Shown here: positions 30,089 to 38,668 of the stretch, in pieces
Position numbering within the stretch: the stretch's first letter is position 1
Layout of the letters: each line of letters begins with the position of its first letter
Source of the DNA: Fictibacillus barbaricus
GTDB taxonomy: Bacteria > Bacillota > Bacilli > Bacillales > Fictibacillaceae
Length of the DNA: 64,000 bases
Direction: 5' to 3'
Assembly: GCF_014635025.1 (NCBI RefSeq)
Contig: NZ_BMCE01000002.1
Span: forward strand, 248,001 to 312,000
The notes under the pieces: generated by a model
What the model was told of the DNA's origin: nothing
Database searches by the model: none
The model's input: only the letters and a program-made list of their open reading frames with translations
Program-made: the position numbers and the translations under genes

Positions 30089-30167
30089 AATAACCTTCCT
30101 TTTTTGGTTTGATATACCTTTAAGCTTCCAATAATAATCATAATTATTCAAAAGGAGGGCTTTTTTT

Positions 30168-30308
30168 ATGACGGAACGTAACACGTTCAAAGATATTCGA
30201 AAGGTTGTCCCAAAAGGAGAAAATCCTAGTCAGCCTGCTCCGATGAGTGGTTCTAAAAAGGTAAAACAACGAAACCATACCGGTCAAAACCATGGTGAAG
30301 GCCGTTAA
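30168..30308 (+). CDS. sspP: Small acid-soluble spore protein P
   Basis: A 46-residue SspP with the family pattern [20 protein letters not shown] and [14 protein letters not shown] with AAAGGAGGG upstream. A bidirectional terminator follows, shared with selA. In B. subtilis the next gene out is cotM then yneK; here the selenium genes occupy that place. Confidence 0.93.
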   Translation: MTERNTFKDIRKVVPKGENPSQPAPMSGSKKVKQRNHTGQNHGEGR

Positions 30309-30315
30309 TGATTAT

Positions 30316-30355
30316 AAAAAGGCTAACAAAGTATAGTACTTTGTTAGCCTTTCTT
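30316..30355. terminator. Bidirectional terminator sspP / selA
   Basis: AAAGGCTAACAAAGTA-tag-TACTTTGTTAGCCTTT, a 16-bp perfect stem. It marks the left edge of the selenium island. Confidence 0.92.
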
Positions 30356-30356
30356 A

Positions 30357-31736
30357 TTAATGTAAAGAATGAATGGCCTCAAGGATGACTGGAATTTCAT
30401 CATCTGTTACTGTTCTTAGATCTATCAGTACTTCTTCACCTTTGATCCTTACAATGATAGGTGTTTGAAATTCTCTAAAATGATGAGCTAAATAATCAGC
30501 TCCTTTTTCATGAGACAGTCTGAGACAAAATGTAGGAAGTTCTACATCTGGCATTGTACCCCCGCCTACTTGAGAGAAATCTTCTGTAACGGCTAACGAT
30601 AATCCGGGTATATTTTTAATTTGATCTTTTAGCCTAATTGCTTTTTCCCTGATCTCATCAGCTGTCATTAATATATCTCTTACGGTTGGTATGGTCATGT
30701 GCTCTCCATTTAAATAGGCATTGATCGTTTCATTCAATGCTGCGATCGTAAATTTATCCACTCTTAAAACTCTTGCAAGCTGATGCTTTTTTAATTGATC
30801 GATGATCTCTTTTTTTCCTGCAATAATCCCAGCTTGCGGACCGCCTAATAGTTTATCTCCACTAAACGATACAACATCAATCCCTTGACCTATAACAGAG
30901 GACACTAATGGTTCTCCCCCAATACCATGCATATGAAACGGATAGAGTGCACCGCTTCCCAGATCTTCATATACGACTATTTTTGGATGTTTCTCTTTTA
31001 ACTCCAATAGCTCACTAGATGGAATATCTTTTGTAAATCCGACTATTTTAAAATTACTCGTATGCACTTTCATGATCATTGCGGTACATTCAGTGATCGC
31101 ATTCTCATAATCAAAAAGATGCGTTTTGTTCGTCGTTCCAACTTCACGTAAGTATGCTCCACTCTCTTCCATAATAGAAGAAACACGAAAAGAACCGCCT
31201 ATCTCTACAAGCTCACCTCTTGAAACAATCACTTCTTTATTCTTGGCAAGTGCTTTTAACACAAGATAAACCGCTGCGGCATTATTGTTAACGACCATCG
31301 CTGCTTCTGCTCCTGTTGCACGTTTAATTAGTTCCTCTGTAAGGTCATGCCGGGATCCACGTTTTCCTTTTTCGAGATTAAATTCTAAGTTGGAATACAT
31401 TTGAGCAGTTTCTGACATGCGCATTACGCTTTTATTACTAAGTCTGGAACGGCCAAGATTCGTATGTATGACGATCCCGCTGGCATTAATAATAGTACGA
31501 ATCTGGTGTGTAGGATTCATTAAGCTTCTTTTTGCTGAATTCTTAATTAGTTCTTGCAGATCAGCTTTCAAGTCAATGTCATCTTTTTCCGAAAGTATAT
31601 TTTTTCGCCAATGTTTAATAGCATCCTGAACAGCACGTGTAATTTCTTTTTCGGGTTTGCCACTCACTTCAAGACTGATATCTTTTACAACTTCATGGAC
31701 AGCAGGCAGCTGCCTTAACAGATCTGATTTTGTCAA
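30357..31736 (-). CDS. selA: L-seryl-tRNA(Sec) selenium transferase
   Basis: A 459-residue PLP enzyme that converts Ser-tRNA(Sec) to Sec-tRNA(Sec) with selenophosphate. The PLP lysine is Lys295 in FSGDKLLGGPQAG, the same number as in E. coli. N-terminal tRNA-binding region (1-70) and the GTTNKTH and NNNAAAVYL motifs are present. TTG start behind AAGGAGGAG. It follows the Rdx-like selenoprotein gene by 54 nt; a hairpin lies between. Together with selB, selC and selD in this window the Sec pathway is complete. Confidence 0.97.
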   Translation of the reverse strand: MTKSDLLRQLPAVHEVVKDISLEVSGKPEKEITRAVQDAIKHWRKNILSEKDDIDLKADLQELIKNSAKRSLMNPTHQIRTIINASGIVIHTNLGRSRLSNKSVMRMSETAQMYSNLEFNLEKGKRGSRHDLTEELIKRATGAEAAMVVNNNAAAVYLVLKALAKNKEVIVSRGELVEIGGSFRVSSIMEESGAYLREVGTTNKTHLFDYENAITECTAMIMKVHTSNFKIVGFTKDIPSSELLELKEKHPKIVVYEDLGSGALYPFHMHGIGGEPLVSSVIGQGIDVVSFSGDKLLGGPQAGIIAGKKEIIDQLKKHQLARVLRVDKFTIAALNETINAYLNGEHMTIPTVRDILMTADEIREKAIRLKDQIKNIPGLSLAVTEDFSQVGGGTMPDVELPTFCLRLSHEKGADYLAHHFREFQTPIIVRIKGEEVLIDLRTVTDDEIPVILEAIHSLH

Positions 31737-31762
31737 GATGAAACTCCTCCTTACAGGCTATA

Positions 31763-31787
31763 AAGAAACCAGTAAGGAGGGTTTCTT
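31763..31787 (-). terminator. Hairpin between the Rdx selenoprotein gene and selA
   Basis: AAGAAACC-agtaaggag-GGTTTCTT inverted repeat with a weak T-stretch. It lies just upstream of the selA ribosome site and may attenuate read-through from the selenoprotein gene into selA. Confidence 0.5.
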
Positions 31788-31790
31788 CAT

Positions 31791-32027
31791 TTAGGCCTTC
31801 AGTTTTTCAAGTTCTGAAATAATTAATTCATGCTCCGGAAATTCACCGGTTTCCTTTTTTGAATAAATCTTATGTCCATTAACTGAAACCTCAAAAACTC
31901 CTCCAGAACTTGGAACTAACTCAAGTGATGGAATCTGGGAACGAAAATGGTTAAACAGGTCTTCCGCGAGACTCGCGGCTTTTGGTGCAAAGTTTCACAT
32001 CATACAGAATTCAATACTTATCTTCAT
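31791..32027 (-). CDS. Rdx/SelW-like selenoprotein with in-frame UGA (Sec11)
   Basis: A 78-residue thioredoxin-fold protein of the Rdx (SelT/SelW/SelH) family, readable only if the UGA at 31997-31995 is decoded as selenocysteine. The N-terminus reads MKISIEFCMM-U-NFAPKAAS, giving the redox motif CxxU (Cys8, Sec11) exactly where the family has CxxC or CxxU. Downstream are the family features SSGGVFEVSVNGHKIYSK and a FPEHELI helix. A perfect 6-bp hairpin with a GUC loop starts 16 nt after the UGA. It is divergent from selD and directly upstream of selA. Standard gene callers would miss or truncate it. Function: thiol/selenol redox, partner unknown. Confidence 0.92.
31964..31978 (-). promoter_or_regulatory. 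Candidate bacterial SECIS element of the Rdx selenoprotein
   Basis: Minus-strand CCGCGA-GUC-UCGCGG hairpin inside the coding sequence, 16 nt after the UGA codon. A short loop starting with G, 16-37 nt from the UGA, fits the accepted bacterial SECIS model. It would recruit SelB. Confidence 0.72.
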
Positions 32028-32119
32028 GATTCTTCCTCCTTTTTAAGACTATTTTAGTATATCCATAGGCAATAAACAAAAAAAATGTTTATACTAAAAA
32101 TAGGAGGTGTCTAAGATCT

Positions 32120-33175
32120 ATGACAAGCAAAGATAAAGTACGACTCACTCACCTTTCTTCAAAAGGCGGTTGAGGCTGTAAAATTGGTCCAGAAGACCTG
32201 GCGCAAGTTTTGCGTCATCTACCAGAACGTGAATACGACCCTAACCTATTAGTTGGCCTTGATACATCAGATGATGCTGGGGTATACAAATTAACAGAAG
32301 ATTTAGCTATGATCCAGACAGTAGATTTCTTTACACCGATCGTAGATGATCCTTATATGTTCGGACAGATCGCTGCAGCGAATTCTCTGAGCGATGTTTA
32401 TGCTATGGGAGGGCGACCCACTACTGTGATGAACATAGTAGGTTTTCCTATCAAGACATTAGGACATGATGTACTCGCAGAAATACTTAAAGGTGCTTCT
32501 GACAAAGTAAAAGAGTCAGGTGCCGTATTAGTAGGCGGCCATTCGATCGATGATACAGAGCCTAAGTTTGGCTTATCTGTAACAGGGCTTGTTCACCCTA
32601 ATAAAGTATTCAAGAATGTTGGTGCAAAGCCTGGTGATGTTCTAGTGTTAACAAAACCAATCGGTGTTGGAATACAAACGACTGCCATAAAAAAAGACAA
32701 GCTTACAGACGAGCAGCTTCAGCTTGTAACTGAGACGATGGCGTCATTGAATAAAACAGCAGCAGAATGTTTGGAAGGCTTATCTCCAAATGCAGTTACT
32801 GATGTAACCGGATTTGGACTTCTCGGTCATGCAACTGAAATGGCTAAAGGTACAGGCGGTATCACGATTTCAATTGATTTTAAGAACGTGCCTTTATTAC
32901 CGGGAACTAAAGAACTTGCACAAGCTGGAATTGTTCCTGGCGGATCAAAAGCGAATCATCGCTGGATTCAAGATGATGTGGTTTACGGGGAACACCTTGA
33001 AGAATGGCAACAGTGGATTTTATGCGATGCTGTAACTTCTGGAGGTTTGTTAGTAAGTCTACCTGAAGAAGAAGCCCCTGAATATTTAGCTAAACTTCAT
33101 GCGGCAGGTAATCAAAACGCGAAGATCGTCGGACATGTTTCAGAACTGGCTGAAAAACCGATCATAGCCAACTAA
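32120..33175 (+). CDS. selD: Selenide, water dikinase (SelD), itself a selenoprotein (Sec18)
   Basis: A 351-residue enzyme making selenophosphate from selenide and ATP, the selenium donor for SelA and MnmH. The true start is ATG 32120 behind TAGGAGGTG. The codon at 32171-32173 is TGA in frame: MTSKDKVRLTHLSSKGG-U-GCKIGP, so Sec takes the catalytic position that is Cys17 in E. coli SelD. ORF callers start it at 32210 and lose 30 residues, including the active site. The conserved catalytic lysine follows in GCKIGP, and GLDTSDDAGVYKL and VGGHSIDDTEPKFG are family motifs. It has its own promoter divergent from the Rdx gene and ends at a strong terminator. Confidence 0.96.
32200..32216 (+). promoter_or_regulatory. 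Candidate SECIS element of selD
   Basis: GGCGCAA-GUU-UUGCGUC, a 7-bp stem with a 3-nt loop starting with G, whose loop lies 33 nt after the UGA. An alternative smaller hairpin (GGUC/GACC, 32186-32198) is closer to the UGA. Which one binds SelB cannot be decided here. Confidence 0.55.
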
Positions 33176-33176
33176 G

Positions 33177-33207
33177 AAAAAACTCCGGAACCATTTCCGG
33201 AGTTTTT
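33177..33207. terminator. Bidirectional terminator selD / PhnC-type gene
   Basis: AAAACTCCGGAA-ccat-TTCCGGAGTTTT stem with T-run; separates the convergent selD and selB operons. Confidence 0.92.
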
Positions 33208-33945
33208 TTAGTAATTATAGATTTCTGCGAACATCTTTTCATCAAACTCTTCTGGTATACCATCAAAGACAAGTTTCCCCTCTTTAAGTGCAATAATTCG
33301 TGTAGCAAATTTCTTTGCAAGAACTACATCATGTACATTTATGATGGATACTAAGTTCCGTTTATTATGTGTTTCTTTTAGAAGATAAAATATTCTCTCA
33401 GCTGTTCCAGGATCTAAACTAGCAACAGGTTCATCGCCTAGAAATACCTTTGGGTTTTGAACAAGTGCTCTTGCTATAGCCACTCTTTGTTTTTGTCCCC
33501 CGCTCAGCTTCTCAACTCTTCGTGTAGGCTCAACTGTTAATTCGACTTGGTTAATCGCTTCTATTGCTGTCATTCGATCAGAAGAATTAAATAGACCAAG
33601 CAAATTTTCATATGACTTCTTATATCCGAACAAACCCGTTAAGATATTTTGCACAACACTCATTCTTGGGATTAAATTAAAATGCTGAAAGATCATCCCT
33701 GTTTTCCGGCGAACCTCTAAATTCTCTTTATGCGTCATCTCGGACAGAGATTTGTCATCCCATTTAACACTGCCTTCTGTTACGGGCTGCAGACCATTAA
33801 TGCATCTGATAAATGTTGATTTTCCTGCACCGCTTTTTCCTAAAACGCAAACAAATTCTCCTTTTTGAAAAGAAACATTCACATTCTGTATAGCAGGCTT
33901 AGTTGTACCAGGATACAATACTGAGACATTTTCAAATTTAATCAT
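33208..33945 (-). CDS. phnC: PhnC-type ABC transporter ATP-binding protein, selB operon
   Basis: A 245-residue ATPase with Walker A GKSGAGKST near residue 36, signature LSGGQKQR near 148, and Walker B FLGDEPVASLDPG near 168. It resembles phosphonate/phosphite importer ATPases, but that name rests on family likeness only. It is the last gene of selB - glycosyltransferase - PhnD - PhnE - PhnC (gaps 3, 14, 9 and 8 nt). A selenium-related cargo is inferred from that linkage. Confidence 0.9.
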   Translation of the reverse strand: MIKFENVSVLYPGTTKPAIQNVNVSFQKGEFVCVLGKSGAGKSTFIRCINGLQPVTEGSVKWDDKSLSEMTHKENLEVRRKTGMIFQHFNLIPRMSVVQNILTGLFGYKKSYENLLGLFNSSDRMTAIEAINQVELTVEPTRRVEKLSGGQKQRVAIARALVQNPKVFLGDEPVASLDPGTAERIFYLLKETHNKRNLVSIINVHDVVLAKKFATRIIALKEGKLVFDGIPEEFDEKMFAEIYNY

Positions 33946-33953
33946 CTAATCAC

Positions 33954-34712
33954 CTAAATAACCTTTTCCCGTATTTTCCCACCCATATAATCTACTAAGA
34001 TAACCATGATCATAATAAGCAGAACGTCTACAGATACAAGCTGATATTGAAACGTTTTGAAATGAATAAACAACTGCTGACCGATTCCGCCGCCACCGAT
34101 CAATCCTAAAATAAGAGAAGTACGGATAGCTACTTCAAAACGGTAAAAAAATTGAGATAGCACATTCGGCCAAATTTGAGGCAGTACGCCAAACAAGTTT
34201 CCGATCCACTTTTTCGCTCCTACAGCAGACATGGCTTCTATCGGGCCTTTATCCGCTGCTTCGATCAGCTCCGAAATCAGTTTTCCTAAAACACCAATAT
34301 TATGAAGTACAATGGCGATGACTGCAGGAAATGGGCCAAGTCCTAATGTGGTTAACAGGATTAAACCAAACACAAATTCAGGTACTGAACGCAAGAAACT
34401 GAGAAAAAACCTTGTGATCGTATAGATTATGCGATTATTGCTCGTATTTCGAGCAGCATAAAAACTTAACGGAAGTGCGATGATTAAACCAAATAAGCTC
34501 CCCAAAAATGCGATTGCGATGGTTAATAAGCTTTCTTGAAACAAAAAGGGAAGACTTTCTGTGTTCATTGGAAACCATTTAGACAGAAAGTCACTCATAT
34601 TTTGAAAGTCTTTAAACTTTGATAAATCAAACTCTGTCAATCTCATGCTTAATAGTACAACTACTAGTAAGCCCAAAAAGACAATAAATTGCCTCCTCTT
34701 AAACCAAACCAT
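33954..34712 (-). CDS. phnE: PhnE-type ABC transporter permease, selB operon
   Basis: A 252-residue inner-membrane permease with about six helices. The EAA loop, which docks to the ATPase, reads EAMSAVGAKKWIGNLFGVLPQ in the second half. Members of this family import phosphonates, phosphite or related oxyanions. Only one permease gene is present, so it would act as a homodimer. It starts 9 nt after the binding-protein gene. Confidence 0.9.
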   Translation of the reverse strand: MVWFKRRQFIVFLGLLVVVLLSMRLTEFDLSKFKDFQNMSDFLSKWFPMNTESLPFLFQESLLTIAIAFLGSLFGLIIALPLSFYAARNTSNNRIIYTITRFFLSFLRSVPEFVFGLILLTTLGLGPFPAVIAIVLHNIGVLGKLISELIEAADKGPIEAMSAVGAKKWIGNLFGVLPQIWPNVLSQFFYRFEVAIRTSLILGLIGGGGIGQQLFIHFKTFQYQLVSVDVLLIMIMVILVDYMGGKIREKVI

Positions 34713-34721
34713 TTTTCCCCT

Positions 34722-35618
34722 CTATTCTTTGATCAAGCCTTCTTTTATTGCTGCTTTACGGATACTTTCGTAATCTTTATTATCAGCTTTTGTAAATCCT
34801 GTTGCACCAAAAGCATCCAGAATCTCTTTATCTTTTATGTCTAAGAAGATATTTTGAAGGTCCTTCATTGTTTCGGAATCTGTATTTTTTGAAACTGCCC
34901 AAGGATATTGAAACAGCTTCTCTGACTTCCAGATCACTTTAAACTGATCCCCATCAATCGATCCTTCTTCGATCAGCTTGTCATAAATAGCACTGTCAAT
35001 CGCACCAACATCAACCTGTTTATTTTGTACTGCTAATGCTGTCGCATCATGTGATCCCGTAAATCGTACGTTATTGAAATTATTCTCCGATTCGCTTTTA
35101 TAGACACCCTCATCTTTTAACTTAATACTTGGTATCAAGGAACCTGAAGTTGAAGAAGGATCACCAAAAGCAAATTTGACATCTTTCACATCAGCGATCA
35201 TATCATCGATCGTCTCGTATTTGCTGTCTTTATGCGTGATCAGATAGGAATAATAAAACGGTTCCCCTTTTATCAGCTGAGTAACAATCGCTTTTGCACC
35301 ACTTTCTTTATGTGCAACAACATATGTAAGCGGACCGAAATATGCCATATCGATCTTATCGTAATTCATCGCTTCGACTACACCATTGTAGTCAGGATAA
35401 GAAGTGATTTTTACTTCTCGATCCAACTTCTCGCTTAGTACACCCTGAAGGTTATCTAGCGCACCTTTCATCTCACCTTCTGTTTGAGCAGGAATAACTC
35501 CGATTGTAAACGTCTCATCTTTATTACTCGCCCCTTGCTCATTTGTTTCCTCTTTCTTTGTACCGCATGCTGAAAGGATGATGGTAAGGGCAATTAAAAT
35601 CAATCCTATTTTTTTCAA
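34722..35618 (-). CDS. phnD: PhnD-type substrate-binding lipoprotein, selB operon
   Basis: A 298-residue lipoprotein: signal peptide MKKIGLILIALTIILSAC with lipobox LSAC (Cys18), then a linker of charged residues and a two-lobed periplasmic-type binding domain. The family motifs TIGVIPAQTEGEM, YDKIDMAYFGPLTYV and FAFGDPSSTSGSLIPSI match PhnD/PtxB-like oxyanion-binding proteins. The ATG/TTG start follows AAAGGAGAG. Ligand unknown; selenium oxyanions, organoselenium compounds or phosphonates are all possible. Confidence 0.9.
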   Translation of the reverse strand: MKKIGLILIALTIILSACGTKKEETNEQGASNKDETFTIGVIPAQTEGEMKGALDNLQGVLSEKLDREVKITSYPDYNGVVEAMNYDKIDMAYFGPLTYVVAHKESGAKAIVTQLIKGEPFYYSYLITHKDSKYETIDDMIADVKDVKFAFGDPSSTSGSLIPSIKLKDEGVYKSESENNFNNVRFTGSHDATALAVQNKQVDVGAIDSAIYDKLIEEGSIDGDQFKVIWKSEKLFQYPWAVSKNTDSETMKDLQNIFLDIKDKEILDAFGATGFTKADNKDYESIRKAAIKEGLIKE

Positions 35619-35632
35619 TAGTATTCTCTCCT

Positions 35633-36643
35633 TTAATGTTTATATAAGTGTAAATATGAATTTATTTCCTGTTTAATAGTGTGGTTTTCTACTATGGTTT
35701 GATACCCGTTTTTAACTAGTACTTCATAAACATTTTTGTCTGATAGTACTTTTTTCAAAGATTCGTATAGCTCTTCATGAGTTTGAAAGAGCATGCCGTT
35801 AACATGTTGTTGAATGATGCTCGAATTACCTGTATTCACCCTGGCAATTACGGGTTTACCCAAACTCATAGCTTCCAGTATGGACGTTGGCTGACCTTCG
35901 GATATGGAGGTGTTTAATACAATATCAGCCCACTCGTAAAGCTCTTTCATTGTGGACAAATCTACTTCAGATGAATAACGAAGCCAACTATTTCTCTTTG
36001 TCGCGTCATGAACTTGACAATAAACGTTTTGATCTAAATTCGCCCCTACGATTAAAAAAGTGATGTCTGGAAAATCCTCTTTTAATTTTTGGATGCTCTT
36101 ACATGCGAATAAAACATCTTTAACCGGCCGAAGTCCTGCAGGTAATAAAATATTTGGACTTCCTGCAGGCAGGTTGAGTTCTTCTTCAGAACCTCCTGTT
36201 TCAGGAAGATAGACACTTTGCGGAATCACATGAACAAACTCCTCTTTTAAACCATGATCCTTTACTAGCATAGATTTAGCTTGGTTTGAAAAAACAGTAA
36301 CTGCTTTTGCTTTAATCAGAAATGGAAGATATCTATTCCTGTCTTCTGCTAATGAATGATTGATATCTGTCCCGCCAGACGTCACAATATACGGTTTGCT
36401 CAACGTTAAATCATAATTTTCTGCCCAATCAACAAAACGGGCGAATTGCAGAATATGAATTACATCGGCGTTCTCCATACATTGTATAACACTGGAATCA
36501 TAAGCCATTTCCTCATATGCAAATACGTTTATGTTTACCTCATCAGATAAACCATGTTCTAACCTTCTAGCTGTAGTGGCATTTCCGCGGTTTTGATAAT
36601 AATACGGTGTAAAAAACATAACGCGCTTTATAGGATTGCTCAA
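35633..36643 (-). CDS. GT4 glycosyltransferase, GLT1D1/SenB-like, in the selB operon
   Basis: A 336-residue GT-B protein. N-terminal domain: TPYYYQNRGNATTARRLEHG; then SGGTDINHS near residue 110; linker strand LLPAGLRPVKD; C-terminal nucleotide-sugar motif SEGQPTSILEAMSLGKPVIA with the E-x7-E pair. This layout matches GLT1D1-type GT4 enzymes, the wider group that includes selenosugar synthase SenB (family knowledge, not proven here). TTG start 3 nt after the selB stop, then 14 nt to the PhnD gene. Possible role: attaching selenium to a sugar; alternatively an ordinary glycosylation. Confidence 0.82.
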   Translation of the reverse strand: MSNPIKRVMFFTPYYYQNRGNATTARRLEHGLSDEVNINVFAYEEMAYDSSVIQCMENADVIHILQFARFVDWAENYDLTLSKPYIVTSGGTDINHSLAEDRNRYLPFLIKAKAVTVFSNQAKSMLVKDHGLKEEFVHVIPQSVYLPETGGSEEELNLPAGSPNILLPAGLRPVKDVLFACKSIQKLKEDFPDITFLIVGANLDQNVYCQVHDATKRNSWLRYSSEVDLSTMKELYEWADIVLNTSISEGQPTSILEAMSLGKPVIARVNTGNSSIIQQHVNGMLFQTHEELYESLKKVLSDKNVYEVLVKNGYQTIVENHTIKQEINSYLHLYKH

Positions 36644-36646
36644 GTT

Positions 36647-38536
36647 TTACACCCATTTCCTCAAATTTGAATCTCTCACAGTATACCCTTTTGCATCCAT
36701 ACATTCCAAAATCGGAATTAGAAATTTTCTAGAGGTATCCAATGCAGCCTTCGCTTCTTGAACGGTAAAACCCTCATTCGTCTTTCTTCGCAAACAGTCA
36801 ACCGCTGTTTCAAAAACATTTTGGCTTAGCAGCACTTCATCAAACAATAAGACTGCTTTTTTTGTTTTGATCAAAAAATATTTGAAATCTGAATACAGAT
36901 CCTCTGGTATCTGCTGACCTTTAAAAATGTTCAGCATATCATCAGGTTCAAGTTTCATATCTTCTAAAAGATGAAGGACCCTGGACATTCTCTTTTCCCA
37001 CTTCTCAGGAAACCTCGGTATAAAGTCTAGCAAGTGTACAAACTGATCGGTTAAGGAAATGTCATTTTCCTTCTCCCATTGTTCTATAAAACCATTAACT
37101 GCTTTTTGAGGAAGTTTCGCTTTAAACATTTGCACAATCTCTGCTTTTGGAATTCCTTGTCGCAGAGGAAAATCATTATGAAAGGTGTGCAATCGGGCTA
37201 ATAATTCAGATTTCAAATATCGTACGGCTGAATCTGCACAATACAATCCTTGTATGTGATGTATAGAACCCGTACTTAAAAGTTCAGTCAACACTTCTTG
37301 CAAACTTTGATCATCGATCCCTGTGGACCTCGCAACTTCAGATTCTGTTAACGAACCTTCTTTTTCTAATGTTTGCAGAACTCTTTCATGAGGAGTTCCT
37401 TCATATTTACTTCTTAGGATGTCAACCGTCTTCATTCCAAACCTGTATGTGGATGCGTTTGGATCAATGACTTTGCCGCCTCCGATGGTCTCTTCAGGGG
37501 AGGGGCGTCTGATGATAAACCGATCGCCGCGTTTGGTTACAATCTCCTCATCTAACCTTACTTGGCAGAAGATATCGTCTATATCTTTTTCAAGTTCATT
37601 CCGGTCAAAAAAGACGATTTTCCCCATCACTTCAGATGTACCTGTATAGAATTTAACCGGTGACCGCTGTTTTAGTTTACCTGACCATCCGTTGCCCGTT
37701 GAAAGAACAATATCAACGGTATTCGTTTCTGAATAAACATCAGGTGACAGTAAAACATGACCTCTCTTCAAATCTGTTCTTGATCCTCCCGAAATATTGA
37801 TCGCTGCCCTTTGTCCTGCTTTTGCTTGGTGTACATCTTGTTTATGAACCTGCATCTTGCGGATCTTCACCTTTTCATTCCCAGGCTGAATCACTAAGTC
37901 ATCACCTTCATGGACTTCACCTTCATATACGGTTCCACGTATTACAGTTCCATGCCCCTTAACTGTAAAAATGTGATCAATCGGCATACGGAAAGGCCCG
38001 TAAGAAGATCGTACTTGTGTATCTTGTAGGAGGCTGCCAATCACAGTCTTTAACTGGCCAATCCCAGACATGGAAATGCTATCTACAAAATGAACAGGAA
38101 ACGTTTCAAAAGCAGATGATTTCGTAAGCTCTAGGATTTCCTCTTCCACTAACAGCTTCATCTCATCATCAATCAGATCCGATTTCGTAACAACGATAAT
38201 TCCCTTATCAATCCCCAAAAATGAAAGGATTTCAAAATGTTCCCGCGTTTGTGGCATCACGCCCTCATCAGCTGCAATAACAAATAGAACGATATCTATA
38301 CCTGCTACACCCGCTATCATTTGACGGATCAACTTTTCATGCCCTGGTACATCAACAATGGATGTATGAATTTCATCTGTTAGCGGAAATGGTGCAAACC
38401 CTGGTTCGATGGTAATCTTTCTTGCTTTTTCTTCTTTTAATGTATCTGTATCTATACCGCTTAAAGCCTTTGTTAGTGTCGTTTTCCCATGATCGATATG
38501 ACCTGCCATGCCGATCGTATAATACTTAACTGTCAT
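36647..38536 (-). CDS. selB: Selenocysteine-specific elongation factor SelB
   Basis: A 629-residue EF-Tu-like GTPase that carries Sec-tRNA to UGA codons. G1 GHIDHGKTTLTKAL near residue 11, switch DVPGHE and G4 TKSDL are visible; the C-terminal half is the winged-helix SECIS-binding region. ATG 38536 (MTVKYYTIGMAGHIDHG) sits behind AGGTGG; the open frame starts at 38548 but that codon is inside the site. It heads the operon with the glycosyltransferase and PhnDEC-type genes. Confidence 0.97.
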   Translation of the reverse strand: MTVKYYTIGMAGHIDHGKTTLTKALSGIDTDTLKEEKARKITIEPGFAPFPLTDEIHTSIVDVPGHEKLIRQMIAGVAGIDIVLFVIAADEGVMPQTREHFEILSFLGIDKGIIVVTKSDLIDDEMKLLVEEEILELTKSSAFETFPVHFVDSISMSGIGQLKTVIGSLLQDTQVRSSYGPFRMPIDHIFTVKGHGTVIRGTVYEGEVHEGDDLVIQPGNEKVKIRKMQVHKQDVHQAKAGQRAAINISGGSRTDLKRGHVLLSPDVYSETNTVDIVLSTGNGWSGKLKQRSPVKFYTGTSEVMGKIVFFDRNELEKDIDDIFCQVRLDEEIVTKRGDRFIIRRPSPEETIGGGKVIDPNASTYRFGMKTVDILRSKYEGTPHERVLQTLEKEGSLTESEVARSTGIDDQSLQEVLTELLSTGSIHHIQGLYCADSAVRYLKSELLARLHTFHNDFPLRQGIPKAEIVQMFKAKLPQKAVNGFIEQWEKENDISLTDQFVHLLDFIPRFPEKWEKRMSRVLHLLEDMKLEPDDMLNIFKGQQIPEDLYSDFKYFLIKTKKAVLLFDEVLLSQNVFETAVDCLRRKTNEGFTVQEAKAALDTSRKFLIPILECMDAKGYTVRDSNLRKWV

Positions 38537-38668
38537 TATTTTAACCACCTATATGTACATACTCTTTTCCACTTTATGAAAAGCACATGTAAAAAACAAG
38601 AATAATGCATTTTTTTAGATCAGTTAGATCAGATAGGACGATGAGCTATCTCATTATTTCCCAGAACC

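Noticed and set aside
32210-33175. SelD starting at TTG 32210
   Set aside because: Lacks the active-site region; the true start is 32120 with UGA read as Sec.
33208-35618. Plain phosphonate/phosphite uptake system
   Set aside because: No C-P lyase, phosphonatase or phosphite dehydrogenase genes nearby, and it lies in the selB operon; kept as family name only.
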